The notes below the pieces were generated by a model. That model was not told the origin of the DNA. It saw only the letters and a program-made list of their open reading frames with translations, and ran no database searches. Made by a program: the position numbers and the translations under genes. Positions 28,776 through 39,237 of a stretch of 64,000 bases of DNA are shown here, piece by piece (within the stretch, counting starts at the first letter, position 1; each line of letters starts with the position of its first letter). The stretch comes from Bradyrhizobium sp. CCH5-F6 (lineage in GTDB: Bacteria; Pseudomonadota; Alphaproteobacteria; Rhizobiales; Xanthobacteraceae): positions 1 through 64,000 of the forward strand of contig NZ_LSIC01000015.1 of assembly GCF_001556045.1 (NCBI RefSeq), read 5' to 3'.

Positions 28776-30290
28776 ATGTCTATCAAACGCCCGACTGCCG
28801 AAGATGTCGCCGAGCTCGCCGCGAGCCTGCACATGAACATGACGGTCGAAGAAGCCGGAAGCTATCTTGCGCTGATGGGCGGGATGTTCGACGCGTACGA
28901 CGTCATCGACGAGCTGCCGAACCCGCTGCCACCCGTCAAATATCCGCGCACGCCCGGCTCCAAGCCGATGCCGAAAGACAACAAATACGGCGCGTGGGCG
29001 ATCAAGACCGAGGTCAAGGGCGCAGCCACCGGCAAGCTCGCGGGTCGCACCATCGTGCTGAAGGACAACGTCGCCTTGGCCGGCGTCCCCATGATGAACG
29101 GCTCGACCACGCTCGAGGGCTTCATTCCCGCCGCCGACGCAACGATCGTGACCCGCATTCTCGATGCCGGCGGCACCATTGTCGGCAAGGCCGTGTGCGA
29201 GCATTTCTGCCTGTCGGGCGGCAGCCACACCTCCAATCCCGCGCCGGTTCACAATCCGCTCAAGATGGGCTATTCGGCCGGCGGCTCCTCGTCGGGAAGC
29301 GCCGCGCTGGTCGCAGCCGGCGAGGTCGACATGTCGATCGGCGGCGATCAAGGCGGCTCGATCCGTATCCCGGCATCCTATTGCGGCATCTACGGCATGA
29401 AGCCGACGCACGGGCTCGTGCCGTATACGGGCGTGATGCCGATCGAATCGACCATCGACCACACCGGCCCGATGACGGCCAACGTCGCCGACAACGCGCT
29501 GTTGCTGGAGGTGCTGGCCGGCCCCGACGGACTCGATCCACGCCAATATGCGCCGAAGGTCACGAGCTACACCGAGATGCTCCGCAAGGGCGTCAAGGGC
29601 ATGAAGATCGGAATCCTCAAGGAAGGATTTGCCGTTGCGAACATGCAGGAAGGCGTCGCGTCCAAGGTGAAGGCCGGCGCAGAGCGGTTCGCCAAGCTCG
29701 GCGCCAGCGTGTCGGAAGTGTCGATTCCCGAACATCTTCATGCACTCGCGGCCTGGAACCCGATCACGCTGGAAGGATTCCTGGTCCAGATGATGATCGG
29801 CAACGGCATGGGCTTCAACTGGAAGGGTCTCTATGACGTGGGCCTGCTCGACGCCCATTCCGGTTGGCGTGCGCGTGCCGACGACCTGTCGGAAACGCTC
29901 AAGCTCACCATGCTGGTCGGGCAGTGGGGCGTCAGCCATTATCGCGGTCGTTACTATGCCAAATCACGCAACATCGCGATCGCCGCCAAGGCGGCCTATG
30001 ATGCGGTATTCGGCTCCTACGATCTGCTGCTGATGCCCACCTTGCCCTGTGTCGCCACGCCGATCCCGGCCAAGGACGCGCCGCTTGCCGAGATCGTCGA
30101 GCGTGCCTTTGAAATGACGGCCACGACCAGTCCGTTCGACGTAACCGGCCATCCCGCGATGACCATTCCCTGCGGCCTGTCGGACGGCCTTCCGGTCGGC
30201 CTGATGCTGATCGCCAAGGACTATGACGAGGCGACCATCTATCAGGCGGCCAGCGCGTTCGAAGCCGACGGTGATTGGAAGAAATTCTGA
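28776..30290 (+). CDS. Amidase, nitrile-pathway (Rhodococcus enantioselective amidase) type
   Basis: A 504-residue amidase-signature enzyme. The Lys of the triad is in [19 protein letters not shown] near residue 95, the cis-Ser in [18 protein letters not shown] near 170 and the nucleophile Ser in [16 protein letters not shown] near 194. The blocks [36 protein letters not shown] and [12 protein letters not shown] match the amidases that act after nitrile hydratase in Rhodococcus, which cleave aliphatic and aromatic amides to acid and ammonia. No nitrile hydratase gene is present. The stop overlaps the next start by one base (TGATG). AAGGATG lies upstream of ATG 28776. Confidence 0.92.
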   Translation: MSIKRPTAEDVAELAASLHMNMTVEEAGSYLALMGGMFDAYDVIDELPNPLPPVKYPRTPGSKPMPKDNKYGAWAIKTEVKGAATGKLAGRTIVLKDNVALAGVPMMNGSTTLEGFIPAADATIVTRILDAGGTIVGKAVCEHFCLSGGSHTSNPAPVHNPLKMGYSAGGSSSGSAALVAAGEVDMSIGGDQGGSIRIPASYCGIYGMKPTHGLVPYTGVMPIESTIDHTGPMTANVADNALLLEVLAGPDGLDPRQYAPKVTSYTEMLRKGVKGMKIGILKEGFAVANMQEGVASKVKAGAERFAKLGASVSEVSIPEHLHALAAWNPITLEGFLVQMMIGNGMGFNWKGLYDVGLLDAHSGWRARADDLSETLKLTMLVGQWGVSHYRGRYYAKSRNIAIAAKAAYDAVFGSYDLLLMPTLPCVATPIPAKDAPLAEIVERAFEMTATTSPFDVTGHPAMTIPCGLSDGLPVGLMLIAKDYDEATIYQAASAFEADGDWKKF

Positions 30291-30592
30291 TGATCACCAT
30301 CACCGCCGTCATCAAGGCAAAGTCCGGCCACGAGGTGACGATGCGCGACGCGTTGGTGGCCGTCGCCGAAAATGTCGCGGCCAACGAGCCGGACACGATC
30401 GGATTTTTCATCTCGCAGAGCGAGGAAGATCCGTGTGTGTTCACGACGTACGAGCGATTTGCCGACAAGGCCGCGATGGATCGCCACAACAGTTCGGCGG
30501 TCGTCGCGACCTTCTTCGGAATTGCCAAGTCCATCCTGGATGGCGAGGTCACCTTGGTGACCTCGAAGGAGGTGTCGGCAACAATGCGGTGA
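30290..30592 (+). CDS. Small ABM-domain protein (putative quinol monooxygenase family)
   Basis: A 100-residue protein of the antibiotic-biosynthesis-monooxygenase fold: ITAVIKAKSGHEVTMRDALVAVAENVAANEPDTIGFFISQ, then VFTTYERFADKAAMDRHNSS. This is the ferredoxin-like alpha-beta barrel of YgiN and relatives, which act as dimers, often without a cofactor. Its start overlaps the amidase stop, so the two are translated together, and urease genes follow 33 bases later. Its role in amide or urea breakdown is unknown; it may handle the acid product or a side product. Confidence 0.85.
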   Translation: MITITAVIKAKSGHEVTMRDALVAVAENVAANEPDTIGFFISQSEEDPCVFTTYERFADKAAMDRHNSSAVVATFFGIAKSILDGEVTLVTSKEVSATMR

Positions 30593-30625
30593 GCCGGTTC
30601 CATTGGTCATTTGCGGGAGGGTATC

Positions 30626-31078
30626 GTGACGTTACGGCTTCACGGCATCATCGGACGATCCGACGACGCGGCCTATGCAGGCCGTCTCCACCACGTCGAG
30701 CATCATGGCGGGATCGAGCTCCTGTTCGTGCCGCCGTCCGACGTCGGCCGCAAGCGCTTTCGCTTGACGACCGATCGCGGAACCGATTGCGCCGTCAGCC
30801 TGGACCGGGACGAGGATCTGGTCGACGGGGCGCTGCTATTTCTCGCACATGATCGCGCCATCATCGTCCGCTTCGGCGAGCAAGAATGCTGGCGATTGAA
30901 GCCAGTCAACCAAGCTGCCGCGCTGAAGCTCGGCTGGAATGCCGGCAACCTGCATTGGCGGGTTCGTTTCGAGGGCGATCTCCTTGTTGTCCTGCTGGAC
31001 GGGCCGCTCGACACTTACCGGGCACGGATCAGGCCGCTGCTCGAGGCGGGCGAGATCGTGGAGAGCGATGCTGTTTGA
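30626..31078 (+). CDS. ureE: Urease accessory protein UreE (nickel chaperone)
   Basis: A 150-residue protein that delivers nickel to the UreDFG-apourease complex. The N-terminal domain (HHGGIELLFVPPSDVGRKRFRLTTDRG) matches the UreE peptide-binding domain, and GWNAGNLHWRVRFEGDLLVVLLDGPL corresponds to the metal-binding domain with the conserved GNxHxP-like GNLHWR motif. No His-rich C-terminal tail is present. GGGAGG lies 5 bases before GTG 30626, making this the preferred start. It overlaps ureF by 11 bases. Heading the cluster with ureE is unusual. Confidence 0.85.
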   Translation: MTLRLHGIIGRSDDAAYAGRLHHVEHHGGIELLFVPPSDVGRKRFRLTTDRGTDCAVSLDRDEDLVDGALLFLAHDRAIIVRFGEQECWRLKPVNQAAALKLGWNAGNLHWRVRFEGDLLVVLLDGPLDTYRARIRPLLEAGEIVESDAV

Positions 31079-31748
31079 CAGATTGCAGACGCTGGCTTTG
31101 TTGCAGCTCGGGGACAGTGCCTATCCGGCTGGCGGCTTTGCATTCTCCTGGGGGCTGGAAGGACTTGCTGCGGACGGCATGCTTGTCAATCGCAGCGAGC
31201 TCGACCGGATTATTGCGGACCAGCTCGAGCGACGCTGGGCAAGCATGGACCGTATTCTGCTGCGCCAGGCCTTTCAGGCAGACGATTGTGCGGCCATCGC
31301 GCGCGTGGATCGCCTGGCTGAGGCGGCAACACCTTCGGCCGAAATGCGGGAAGGATCGCGGCGGGCGGGCAGGGCGCTGCTCGGGGTATGGTCAAAGCTC
31401 GACGGACCGCTATCGGCCGCTTACCGCAGCCTGGTGTCGTCGGACACCAGGCTCGGCCATCTGGCCATTGTGCAGGCCATCGTCGGCCGGGACGCGGGGC
31501 TCAGCCTGGAGGCAGCAGAACTGGTCTCGGGCTGGACACTCGTGACCGGCCTCGTCAGCGCCGCCGCCCGGCTCGGGATTGTCGGCCACATCGAGGCGCA
31601 GCGCAGCCAGGACGCCGCACGCATGTTGCTGGCGGGCTTGCTCGAGGAAACGCCGCCTCCCGATGCATTGCCAGCGAGCTTCACGCCGTTCATCGACATC
31701 GCGGTTTCGCGCGGACCGCTGCGACATGTCCGCATGTTCACGACATGA
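31068..31748 (+). CDS. ureF: Urease accessory protein UreF
   Basis: A 226-residue, mostly helical protein that joins UreD and UreG and gates GTP hydrolysis during nickel insertion. LLQLGDSAYPAGGFAFSWGLE at residues about 10-30 is the UreF N-terminal hallmark (the usual form is D-x-x-x-P-x-G-x-F-x-x-S-x-G-L-E). The C-terminal part, SASFTPFIDIAVSRGPLRHVRMFTT, matches the conserved tail in which SxxHE-L--RLF-S is usual, in divergent form. The ATG at 31068 lies inside the end of ureE. Confidence 0.87.
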   Translation: MLFDRLQTLALLQLGDSAYPAGGFAFSWGLEGLAADGMLVNRSELDRIIADQLERRWASMDRILLRQAFQADDCAAIARVDRLAEAATPSAEMREGSRRAGRALLGVWSKLDGPLSAAYRSLVSSDTRLGHLAIVQAIVGRDAGLSLEAAELVSGWTLVTGLVSAAARLGIVGHIEAQRSQDAARMLLAGLLEETPPPDALPASFTPFIDIAVSRGPLRHVRMFTT

Positions 31749-31764
31749 GAGAGGGTGCTTTCCC

Positions 31765-32463
31765 ATGATGAATCTTTCACCGACCGAGATGGATCGCCTC
31801 GTCATCTTCAATGCCGCACAAATGGCACGCCGCAATCGGTCGCTTGGGATCCGGCTGAGCCATCCCGAGGCGGTCGCCTACATTACGGACGAGGTCATGA
31901 CCGCGGCGCGCCGTAACATGCCTTATGCGGAGATCCGCGACATGGCAGGCCGATTGTTGACGTCGGACGATGTCGAGCCCGGCGTCGGGCAGATGATTCC
32001 GATGCTCTATATCGAATGCATGTTCGCTGAAGGAACCAAGGTGATGGCGCTTTTCGAACCGGTCGGTCCCAGTGACACATCCATCGCAGACGATATCGTG
32101 CCCGGTGAGATCATCGCCGGTGGTGGAGACATCGAGAGCTTCGCAGGCCTTGCCGCGATCACGATCGATGTCACGAATACCGGCGACCGTGACGTTCAGG
32201 TCCGCAGCCACACCCATTTCTTCGAGGTCAATCGCGCCTTGCTCTTCGATCGCGCGGCAGCCTGGGGCATGAAGGTCGACCGTCCCGCGGGCGCCGGTAT
32301 CCGCTTCGAGCCGGGGGTCACCAAGTCCGTGCGGCTTGTTCCGATTTCGGGTGATCGCGTTGTGCATGGGCAGGCGGGCCTCGTAAACGGCTCGCTGGAT
32401 GCGCCATCCGCGAGGGATGATGCGCTGAAGCAGGCTCGCGCCCGCGGCTATCTGGGAGCCTGA
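31765..32463 (+). CDS. Urease structural subunit gamma and beta, fused (UreA-UreB)
   Basis: A 232-residue fusion. Residues 1-100 are the gamma subunit: NLSPTEMDRLVIFNAAQMAR, then the block NYPEAVAYI-like SHPEAVAYITDEV and the C-terminal end TKVMALFEPVG. Residues about 112-232 are the beta subunit: IVPGEIIAGGGDIE, VTNTGDRDVQVRSHTHFFEVNRALLFDR, then GAGIRFEPGVTKSVRLVPISG. In most bacteria these are separate genes; fusion is known in Helicobacter and some others. It ends two bases before ureC. A GAGGGTGC ribosome site precedes ATG 31765. Confidence 0.92.
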   Translation: MMNLSPTEMDRLVIFNAAQMARRNRSLGIRLSHPEAVAYITDEVMTAARRNMPYAEIRDMAGRLLTSDDVEPGVGQMIPMLYIECMFAEGTKVMALFEPVGPSDTSIADDIVPGEIIAGGGDIESFAGLAAITIDVTNTGDRDVQVRSHTHFFEVNRALLFDRAAAWGMKVDRPAGAGIRFEPGVTKSVRLVPISGDRVVHGQAGLVNGSLDAPSARDDALKQARARGYLGA

Positions 32464-32465
32464 CC

Positions 32466-34172
32466 ATGGCGATATTGTCACGCAAGGCCTACGGTGAGCT
32501 CTACGGACCGACCAAGGGCGACCTCGTGCGACTGGCCGACACCAGCCTGCTCGCCGAGATCGAGCACGACTACACCACCTACGGGCACGAATTGCTGGTT
32601 GGTGCGGGAAAGAACCTGCGCGATGGCGAAGGCGTCAACGCCTACAGGACTGCCTCGCACAAGGCTCTCGACGTTGTCATCAAGAACGCCACCATCGTCG
32701 ACGCAGTCGCCGGCATCGTGAAGGCCGACATCGGCATCCGCGACGGGCGCATCGTCGGCATCGGCAAGGCGGGCAATCCCGACGTGATGCCCGATGTGCA
32801 TCCCGACATGGTGGTGGGCCATACGACGGCTCCGATTGCTGGCGGTCCTTTCATCGTCACCGCCGGTGCCATTGAATCGCACGCGCACCTGATCTCGCCC
32901 GAGCAATCCGACCATGCACTCTCCGGCGGGACGACCACGCTGGTCGGAAACGGTTCAGGGCCGGTTTTTGACGTCGGCAGCGGGGCCGCTTCGACCTTCG
33001 CGCGCTTCCTTCAGGCGATCGAATTTTCGCCGCTCAATTTCGCCTTGTTCGGACGTGCGGGGTCCAACCCCGAGGCGATTGAAGAAGCGGTTGCGGCCGG
33101 CGGCATGTCCGTGAAGATTCACGAGGATTTCGGCGCCGCCCCCGCGGTGATTGATCAAAGCCTCGTTGCGGCAGACCGCAATGATTTCGCAGTTCACCTC
33201 CACACCGACTCGATCAACGAATACGGGTTCTGCGAGGATACGATGGCGGCCGTCGAGGGCCGCACCATCCATATGTACCACGTGGAGGGCGCTGGCGGCG
33301 GTCACGCCCCGGACCTACTCAAGGTTGTGTCGTGGGATAACGTTATTCCATCCTCGACCAATCCGACCAATCCGTACACGTCTTACGGAATGGAAGAGGG
33401 CGTGCCGATGACGATGATCTGTCATCAGCTCAACTACAATGCGCCCGAAGACGTGATGTTCGGCGAGGCACGGGTGCGCGCCCAGTCGATGGCGGCGGAA
33501 GACTTTCTGCACGACATGGGGGCGATATCGATCTTCGGCACCGATACGCAAGGCATGGGACGCCTCGCCGAGAACGTCGCGAAGTGCTGGCAGCTCGCGA
33601 GCGTGATGAAGGACCGGATCGGCCGCCTGCCCGAGGAAAAGACGGCACGTGCGGACAATGAGCGCATCAAGCGCTACATTGCCAAGCTGACCATCAATCC
33701 CGCCATTGCGGTGGGCATCGATAACCTCGTCGGTTCGATCGAGCCCGGCAAGATGGCCGACCTCGTTCTCTGGCCGCGCGCTTCCTTCGGCATCAAGCCC
33801 TACATGGTGATCAAGAACGGTTTTGTCGTCTGGGCAGCCATGGGCGACGGCAACGGCAGCCTCGGTCTGTCGGAACCGATGATCCAGAAACGGATGTGGG
33901 GGGCGCTCGGTGCCGCACCGCAAAGACTGGGCGTCAACTTCATGTCGAAGCTCGCCATGGAGGCCGATGTGACGCGCAAGCTCGGCCTTGAACGTGCCCC
34001 CGTCCAGATCAAGAATGTACGCAAATTGCGGAAGGCAGACATGGTTCGCAACACCGCGACGCCGCATGTCGAGGTCGACCCGCAAACGTTCGAGGTTCGG
34101 GCTGATGGAAAGCTTCTGATGTGCCCGCCAGCGACGAAGGTGCCGTTGGCAAGACGGTACATGCTCCGATGA
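32466..34172 (+). CDS. ureC: Urease alpha (catalytic) subunit UreC, divergent type
   Basis: A 568-residue nickel hydrolase, the normal length. All metal and catalytic residues can be placed against Klebsiella UreC: HAH in [13 protein letters not shown] (His134/136), the carbamylated Lys in [10 protein letters not shown] (Lys217, His219), His in HLHTDSINE (246), His in [13 protein letters not shown] (272), Cys-His in MICHQLNYN (319/320) and Asp in GTDTQGMGR (360). Differences from the usual sequence include CHQ for CHH, DFG for DWG, and Gly in place of Ala363. It converts urea to ammonia and carbamate. ATGA overlap with ureG. Confidence 0.95.
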   Translation: MAILSRKAYGELYGPTKGDLVRLADTSLLAEIEHDYTTYGHELLVGAGKNLRDGEGVNAYRTASHKALDVVIKNATIVDAVAGIVKADIGIRDGRIVGIGKAGNPDVMPDVHPDMVVGHTTAPIAGGPFIVTAGAIESHAHLISPEQSDHALSGGTTTLVGNGSGPVFDVGSGAASTFARFLQAIEFSPLNFALFGRAGSNPEAIEEAVAAGGMSVKIHEDFGAAPAVIDQSLVAADRNDFAVHLHTDSINEYGFCEDTMAAVEGRTIHMYHVEGAGGGHAPDLLKVVSWDNVIPSSTNPTNPYTSYGMEEGVPMTMICHQLNYNAPEDVMFGEARVRAQSMAAEDFLHDMGAISIFGTDTQGMGRLAENVAKCWQLASVMKDRIGRLPEEKTARADNERIKRYIAKLTINPAIAVGIDNLVGSIEPGKMADLVLWPRASFGIKPYMVIKNGFVVWAAMGDGNGSLGLSEPMIQKRMWGALGAAPQRLGVNFMSKLAMEADVTRKLGLERAPVQIKNVRKLRKADMVRNTATPHVEVDPQTFEVRADGKLLMCPPATKVPLARRYMLR

Positions 34173-34819
34173 GCCGGCTCTCGCTCAGCCATGGATTGGC
34201 GCAGCCACGGATCGCGGCCGCACGGGTTGGAATCGGAGGACCTGTCGGTTCAGGCAAGACTGCATTGGTGGAGTGCCTGATTCCAGCACTAACGGCGCGG
34301 GGCATCGATATCGCCGTCATAACCAACGATCTCGTCACGGCCGAGGACGCCGAGCGGATCAGGCGCTCCGGGTTGATCGATCCGGCACGGGTGTCTGCGG
34401 TCGAGGCGGGCGCGTGTCCGCACACCGTAATTCGCGAGGATCCCACGCTCAACATTGAAGCCGCGGATGAGCTCGAACGCCGCTTCCCGGGAGTCGAGTT
34501 GATACTCCTCGAAAGTGGCGGCGACAACCTCGCCTCGACGTTCTCGCGCGATCTGACGGACTTTTGGATGTTTGTGATCGACGTGGCCGGAGGCGACGAT
34601 ATTCCGCGCAAGCGCGGTCCGGGTGTCGTTCGCGCCGACCTTCTCGTCATCAACAAGGTCGATCTGGCGCCTTACGTTGGCGTGGATTTGGAGTGCATGC
34701 ATCGTGACGCATTGAACGTCCGCGGGGATCGTCCGGTCCTGCTCACCAATTGTCGCCGCGGCGAGGGCATCGAATCGATCGTCGATCTCCTCGAGCGCGA
34801 AGTGTTGTTCAGGACATGA
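34169..34819 (+). CDS. ureG: Urease accessory GTPase UreG
   Basis: A 216-residue SIMIBI-class GTPase that drives nickel insertion. The P-loop is [15 protein letters not shown], the Cys-Pro-His nickel-binding motif is in [14 protein letters not shown], Walker B is in [11 protein letters not shown], and the G4 specificity motif is NKVDL. The family normally has TGGCPHTAIRED; the change to [12 protein letters not shown] is mild. The ATG at 34169 overlaps the ureC stop, and an in-frame GTG at 34121 is a less likely start. ATGA overlap with ureD follows. Confidence 0.95.
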   Translation: MSRLSLSHGLAQPRIAAARVGIGGPVGSGKTALVECLIPALTARGIDIAVITNDLVTAEDAERIRRSGLIDPARVSAVEAGACPHTVIREDPTLNIEAADELERRFPGVELILLESGGDNLASTFSRDLTDFWMFVIDVAGGDDIPRKRGPGVVRADLLVINKVDLAPYVGVDLECMHRDALNVRGDRPVLLTNCRRGEGIESIVDLLEREVLFRT

Positions 34820-35673
34820 ATAGCGCAACGGCGAGCGACGCAGCGCGGCTCGACCTCAGCTTCGTTCGTCGTGCCGGCCGTACCGTGATCGACCGACGGA
34901 TGTTCGCCTGGCCATTCGTGCTCACGCGCAGCTTTCATGTCGATCCAGATCGGCCGGATTGCCTCAGCGTGATTGTGCAGACGGCCAGCGGGGCGGTTCA
35001 CGGAGAGGACAACCTCGTACAACGGCTTATGCTTGGCCCCGGGACGGCCGTCTGCCTGACCAACCAGGGCGCGACGTCGGTTCATCGCGCCGACCCAACG
35101 GCGTGCGCGGTCGAGACGGTGAAGCTTGATGTCGCGAGCTGCGCCAGTCTCGAATATCTGCCCGAGCCGCGCATCATGTTTCCCGATTCGGCGTTGTCAC
35201 AGGCCGTCGAACTTGACTGCGCGACCGACGCTTATGCATTGATCTTCGATGCGTTCACGATGCACGACGCCTCGGGCGAGGGCCGCTATTTCCGGCGGTT
35301 GGAATCGACCTTCTGCCTGAGGAGATCGGGCGGCGAGCCTCTGCTCGTGGAGCGCACCCGTATATGCCGTCCAGACCGCAGCCTCTTTCGTGGCTACGCG
35401 GCCTTCGGATCGGCATTCATGGTGCTCCCGCCTGGCCATGATCTGCCGGTTCTGCATGGCAAGCTGACAGCGGCTCTGGAGCGAATCCGCGGGCTCTATG
35501 GGGCAGCGAGCGCATCGCCGGCGCGGGCGGGGATCGGTATACGTCTCGCCGCCCTGGAGCTGAGGTACATTCGTCAAGCTTTCGAGGCCGTAAGGGAGAT
35601 CTACCACCAGGCGTTGCCAAGTTCGCTGACTGACTTCCCCCTGAGAACCCTGTCTTCCATGGCGTCTTTCTAG
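34816..35673 (+). CDS. ureD: Urease accessory protein UreD
   Basis: A 285-residue scaffold protein that binds apourease and channels nickel from UreG. Family blocks are [25 protein letters not shown] (normally S-GG-x-x-GD), ATSVHRA (normally ATKVYR), [18 protein letters not shown] and the C-terminal [20 protein letters not shown]. The sequence is divergent, in keeping with the rest of this urease. It is the last gene of the cluster; the next gene is on the opposite strand after a repeat-bearing gap. Confidence 0.9.
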   Translation: MNSATASDAARLDLSFVRRAGRTVIDRRMFAWPFVLTRSFHVDPDRPDCLSVIVQTASGAVHGEDNLVQRLMLGPGTAVCLTNQGATSVHRADPTACAVETVKLDVASCASLEYLPEPRIMFPDSALSQAVELDCATDAYALIFDAFTMHDASGEGRYFRRLESTFCLRRSGGEPLLVERTRICRPDRSLFRGYAAFGSAFMVLPPGHDLPVLHGKLTAALERIRGLYGAASASPARAGIGIRLAALELRYIRQAFEAVREIYHQALPSSLTDFPLRTLSSMASF

Positions 35674-36152
35674 CGAACTGAGGCGGTCCAAGGTGGTGCT
35701 GGACAAAGGATGGCTCATCTGGATTGAACCTGCCCATCGCTTGGTAGCGGATCCCAGAGCGGGCTACTTGAGATGGGGGAACAACCTCCGTCCATCGAAA
35801 ACTCTCCGGTAGATCTCGCAGATTCTCACGCTATAGCGTTGCGTTCGACGGCATTGAAGAAGTTGCAATTCCAATAGTCGAGGAAGTCCTGGTCAGAAAC
35901 TGCAGGACGACGGTTGCGACGAGCATGACAGTGAGCATCCAGGCCCAGGCAGCCGGGTTTTCGCCGCCAAATGCCGCTCGCGTATGTCCAGAAACGTAGC
36001 AGCAACTGCCGTTCGTCGGGAAGCCGATATCCCGCGTCCCTAAAGCGTGATGCGATCGGGTTTAATAGCTGCAGCGGAAGTGAGCTCCCTCTCCCGCAAG
36101 CGGGAGAGGTGAACGAGCCGCGGCAATCGATTCAACCTAAGCCCATTCTGCT
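35674..36152. other. Intergenic interval after the urease operon
   Basis: About 480 bases between the convergent urease operon and PfkB operon. No convincing gene is present; short frames lack motifs. The right-hand third holds a composite palindromic repeat (36039-36157, listed separately). No clear T-rich terminator is seen after ureD. Confidence 0.5.
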
Positions 36153-36157
36153 TTAGG
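36039..36157. repeat. Composite REP-like palindromic repeat at the operon junction
   Basis: Outer arms CCTAAAGC (36039-36046) and GCTTTAGG (36150-36157) enclose an inner hairpin CCTCTCCCG / CGGGAGAGG (36088-36096 and 36101-36109, loop CAAG). The right outer arm overlaps the stop codon of pfkB. GC-rich hairpins with a CAAG loop of this form are common dispersed intergenic repeats in rhizobia. It may end or stabilise the converging transcripts. Confidence 0.7.
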
Positions 36158-37118
36158 CATGATAGCCGGCGATCTCTGTGACGTTTACGCTCGCGGCTAG
36201 GCGGTGAACGTCCTCGGCGAGGCAAAGCCCCGTGCCAGGGCTGAGCAGCGCGGCCGAGCCGCCGGCGACGCCGTATCGAAATGCTCTTTCCAGGTCATCG
36301 CCATGTATCAGGCTCGACAGCATCGCCCCCAGGAAACTGTCACCCGCGCCTGACACGCTGACGGGCTCGATCGGCAGGCCATTCGCACGCAAGGCCGTGT
36401 CGCGGGTCAGGAGCAACGCGCCCTGCGAGCCCATCGATAGCGCGATGATCTCGACGTGGTAGCGATCGAACAGACGGCGCCCCGCTGTGATGAGAGATGG
36501 CTCATCGGCGCTGCTGATCCCTGCAAGGTCCTGAAACTCCCGAAGGTTGGGCTTGATAAGATAAATGCCCGCCTCCAGTGCGGCCTTCAGCGCGGCGCCC
36601 GTCGTATCCACGATGACCCTGGCGGTGCCCTTCGATGCCCGTACGACCCTGCCATAGAAATCGTCTGGCGCGCCCGGCGGAAGGCTGCCGCTTGCGATGA
36701 CAAACGCCGCCTGACAGCTAATGCGGGCGATTGCGTCGAGGCACTGCTGCCATTCGAACTCGCTGAGGAATGCACCCGGAAAGACCAGGCGAAATTGCTC
36801 GCGGGTGGTCTCGTCGAATACTGTGATGTCCTCGCGGGTATTGTTCGATGTCGGGATCACGATGCTTCGCACGGCCTCGCGCTCAACCAGCGCCGTCAGG
36901 GTTTGCCCGGTAGCGCCCCCGGCCGGATAGATGGCGGTGGCTTCCGTACCGAGCCGCTTCAGAACGCGGGCGACGTTGATACCGCCTCCGCCGGGATCGC
37001 GCTGAGCCTCCGCGCAGCGCATTTTGACGAACGGCTGCATCTTCTTGACCGATGTCGAGATATCGACAGCCGGGTTGATGGTCAGCGTAACGATCTGGAT
37101 GGGCGCTGTCTCAGCCAA
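36153..37118 (-). CDS. pfkB: 6-phosphofructokinase, PfkB family
   Basis: A 321-residue ribokinase-fold sugar kinase. It follows E. coli PfkB closely in layout: TLTINPAVDIST, the substrate block DPGGGGINVARVLKRLG, AIYPAGGATGQTLTALVE, FRLVFPGAFLSE, ASGSLPPGAPDDFYGRVV, LIKPNLREFQDLAG and the catalytic anion-hole motif VSGAGDSFLGAM near residue 257. It would phosphorylate fructose-6-phosphate or a related sugar phosphate. It overlaps the upstream glucokinase-like gene by 8 bases and is last in a beta-glucosidase, glucokinase, kinase operon. Confidence 0.9.
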   Translation of the reverse strand: MAETAPIQIVTLTINPAVDISTSVKKMQPFVKMRCAEAQRDPGGGGINVARVLKRLGTEATAIYPAGGATGQTLTALVEREAVRSIVIPTSNNTREDITVFDETTREQFRLVFPGAFLSEFEWQQCLDAIARISCQAAFVIASGSLPPGAPDDFYGRVVRASKGTARVIVDTTGAALKAALEAGIYLIKPNLREFQDLAGISSADEPSLITAGRRLFDRYHVEIIALSMGSQGALLLTRDTALRANGLPIEPVSVSGAGDSFLGAMLSSLIHGDDLERAFRYGVAGGSAALLSPGTGLCLAEDVHRLAASVNVTEIAGYHA

Positions 37119-37799
37119 GACCTTCGGCCTCCCTCAGAGCGCGCAGGCCGACGAATGCGACGTCGTCGTCGAGAGCGAGATAGGCAGGTATCGGCGCGAG
37201 ATATGCCTTGAGCCGTCCCTTGTCTTCGAAACGCGCGCGAAATAGCGACGCGACGAGAAATTTCGGCATGTGACGCAAGATGCCTCCGGCAATGAAGATG
37301 CCGCCCTTTGCGCCGACCGCGAGCGCGAGATTGCCGGCGACTGATCCCAGCATCGCGGAAAACATGTCGACGGCCGCCCGGCTGGGGCCCACTGCAGCGA
37401 GCGGTGCGCACGCAACACGTTCCCGTCCGCCGAGCTGCAGCAGGCTGCTCGGCGGAAGTCGGGGCAGGGCCCACGCCACCGCTTCGAAATCATTAATCAG
37501 ACGTACCGATGAGACCCCGTCATTGCTGCACAGCTCTGCTGCATCGATGATCCAGGAATTGCTGGTAAGAGCACAGCGGCCCTTCTGAATCGGGCCGGAC
37601 GCGGCGAAGACGGCATGCCGAATTGGTCCGGCCTGCGCTGTAGCGTCGAGATAAGCCGCGAGAGCTTGCTGAAAGGTGCCGAAATCGCCGACGGCCATAT
37701 GAGCGATGGGACTGAGCCTGCCGCCCGCCAAGAGGGCGAAGCGAGCGTTGGTCCCCCCGATGTCGGCGAGTAGAGTGGCCGTCGTCGATGAGGTCGCTG

Positions 37800-37803
<4 letters not shown>
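37111..37803 (-). pseudogene. glk: Glucokinase (Glk family) with a large in-frame central deletion
   Basis: A 230-residue frame; bacterial Glk proteins are about 320-340. The N-terminal part is intact: the phosphate-binding LLADIGGTNARFALL and the INDFEAVAWALP block. The C-terminal part is intact too: VDMFSAMLGSVAGNLALAVGAKGGIFIAGGI and FRARFEDKGRL. Between them, around residue 140 (near 37380), about 90-100 residues are missing, including GTGLGV, the glucose-contacting PGEGGH motif and the ERVLSGPGL block. The reading frame is preserved and the start overlaps the beta-glucosidase stop (ATGA). Without the central motifs glucose phosphorylation is unlikely. It could be a recent in-frame decay product. 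Confidence 0.8.
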
Positions 37804-39137
<1,334 letters not shown>

Positions 39138-39163
39138 GAACGACCTGCTTGGTTCAGCCCACA

Positions 39164-39189
39164 GTGATTGTCGTGACATTGGTAATCAC
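39164..39189. promoter_or_regulatory. Inverted repeat in the divergent beta-glucosidase/GH-A promoter
   Basis: GTGATT (39164-39169) and AATCAC (39184-39189) form a perfect inverted repeat with 14 bases between the arms. The whole divergent gap is only 100 bases, so a regulator bound here could control both sides. The binding protein is not known. Confidence 0.4.
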
Positions 39190-39237
39190 GCGGGTTCTGG
39201 GCGGTCTTGAGCTATCTCAACAAGTCCCGGCTCGGCC

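Noticed and set aside
22211..35673. Nitrile hydratase genes expected next to a nitrile-type amidase and AmiC/MarR pair
   Set aside because: No protein with the nitrile hydratase CxxCSC metal motif is found on either strand in this region.
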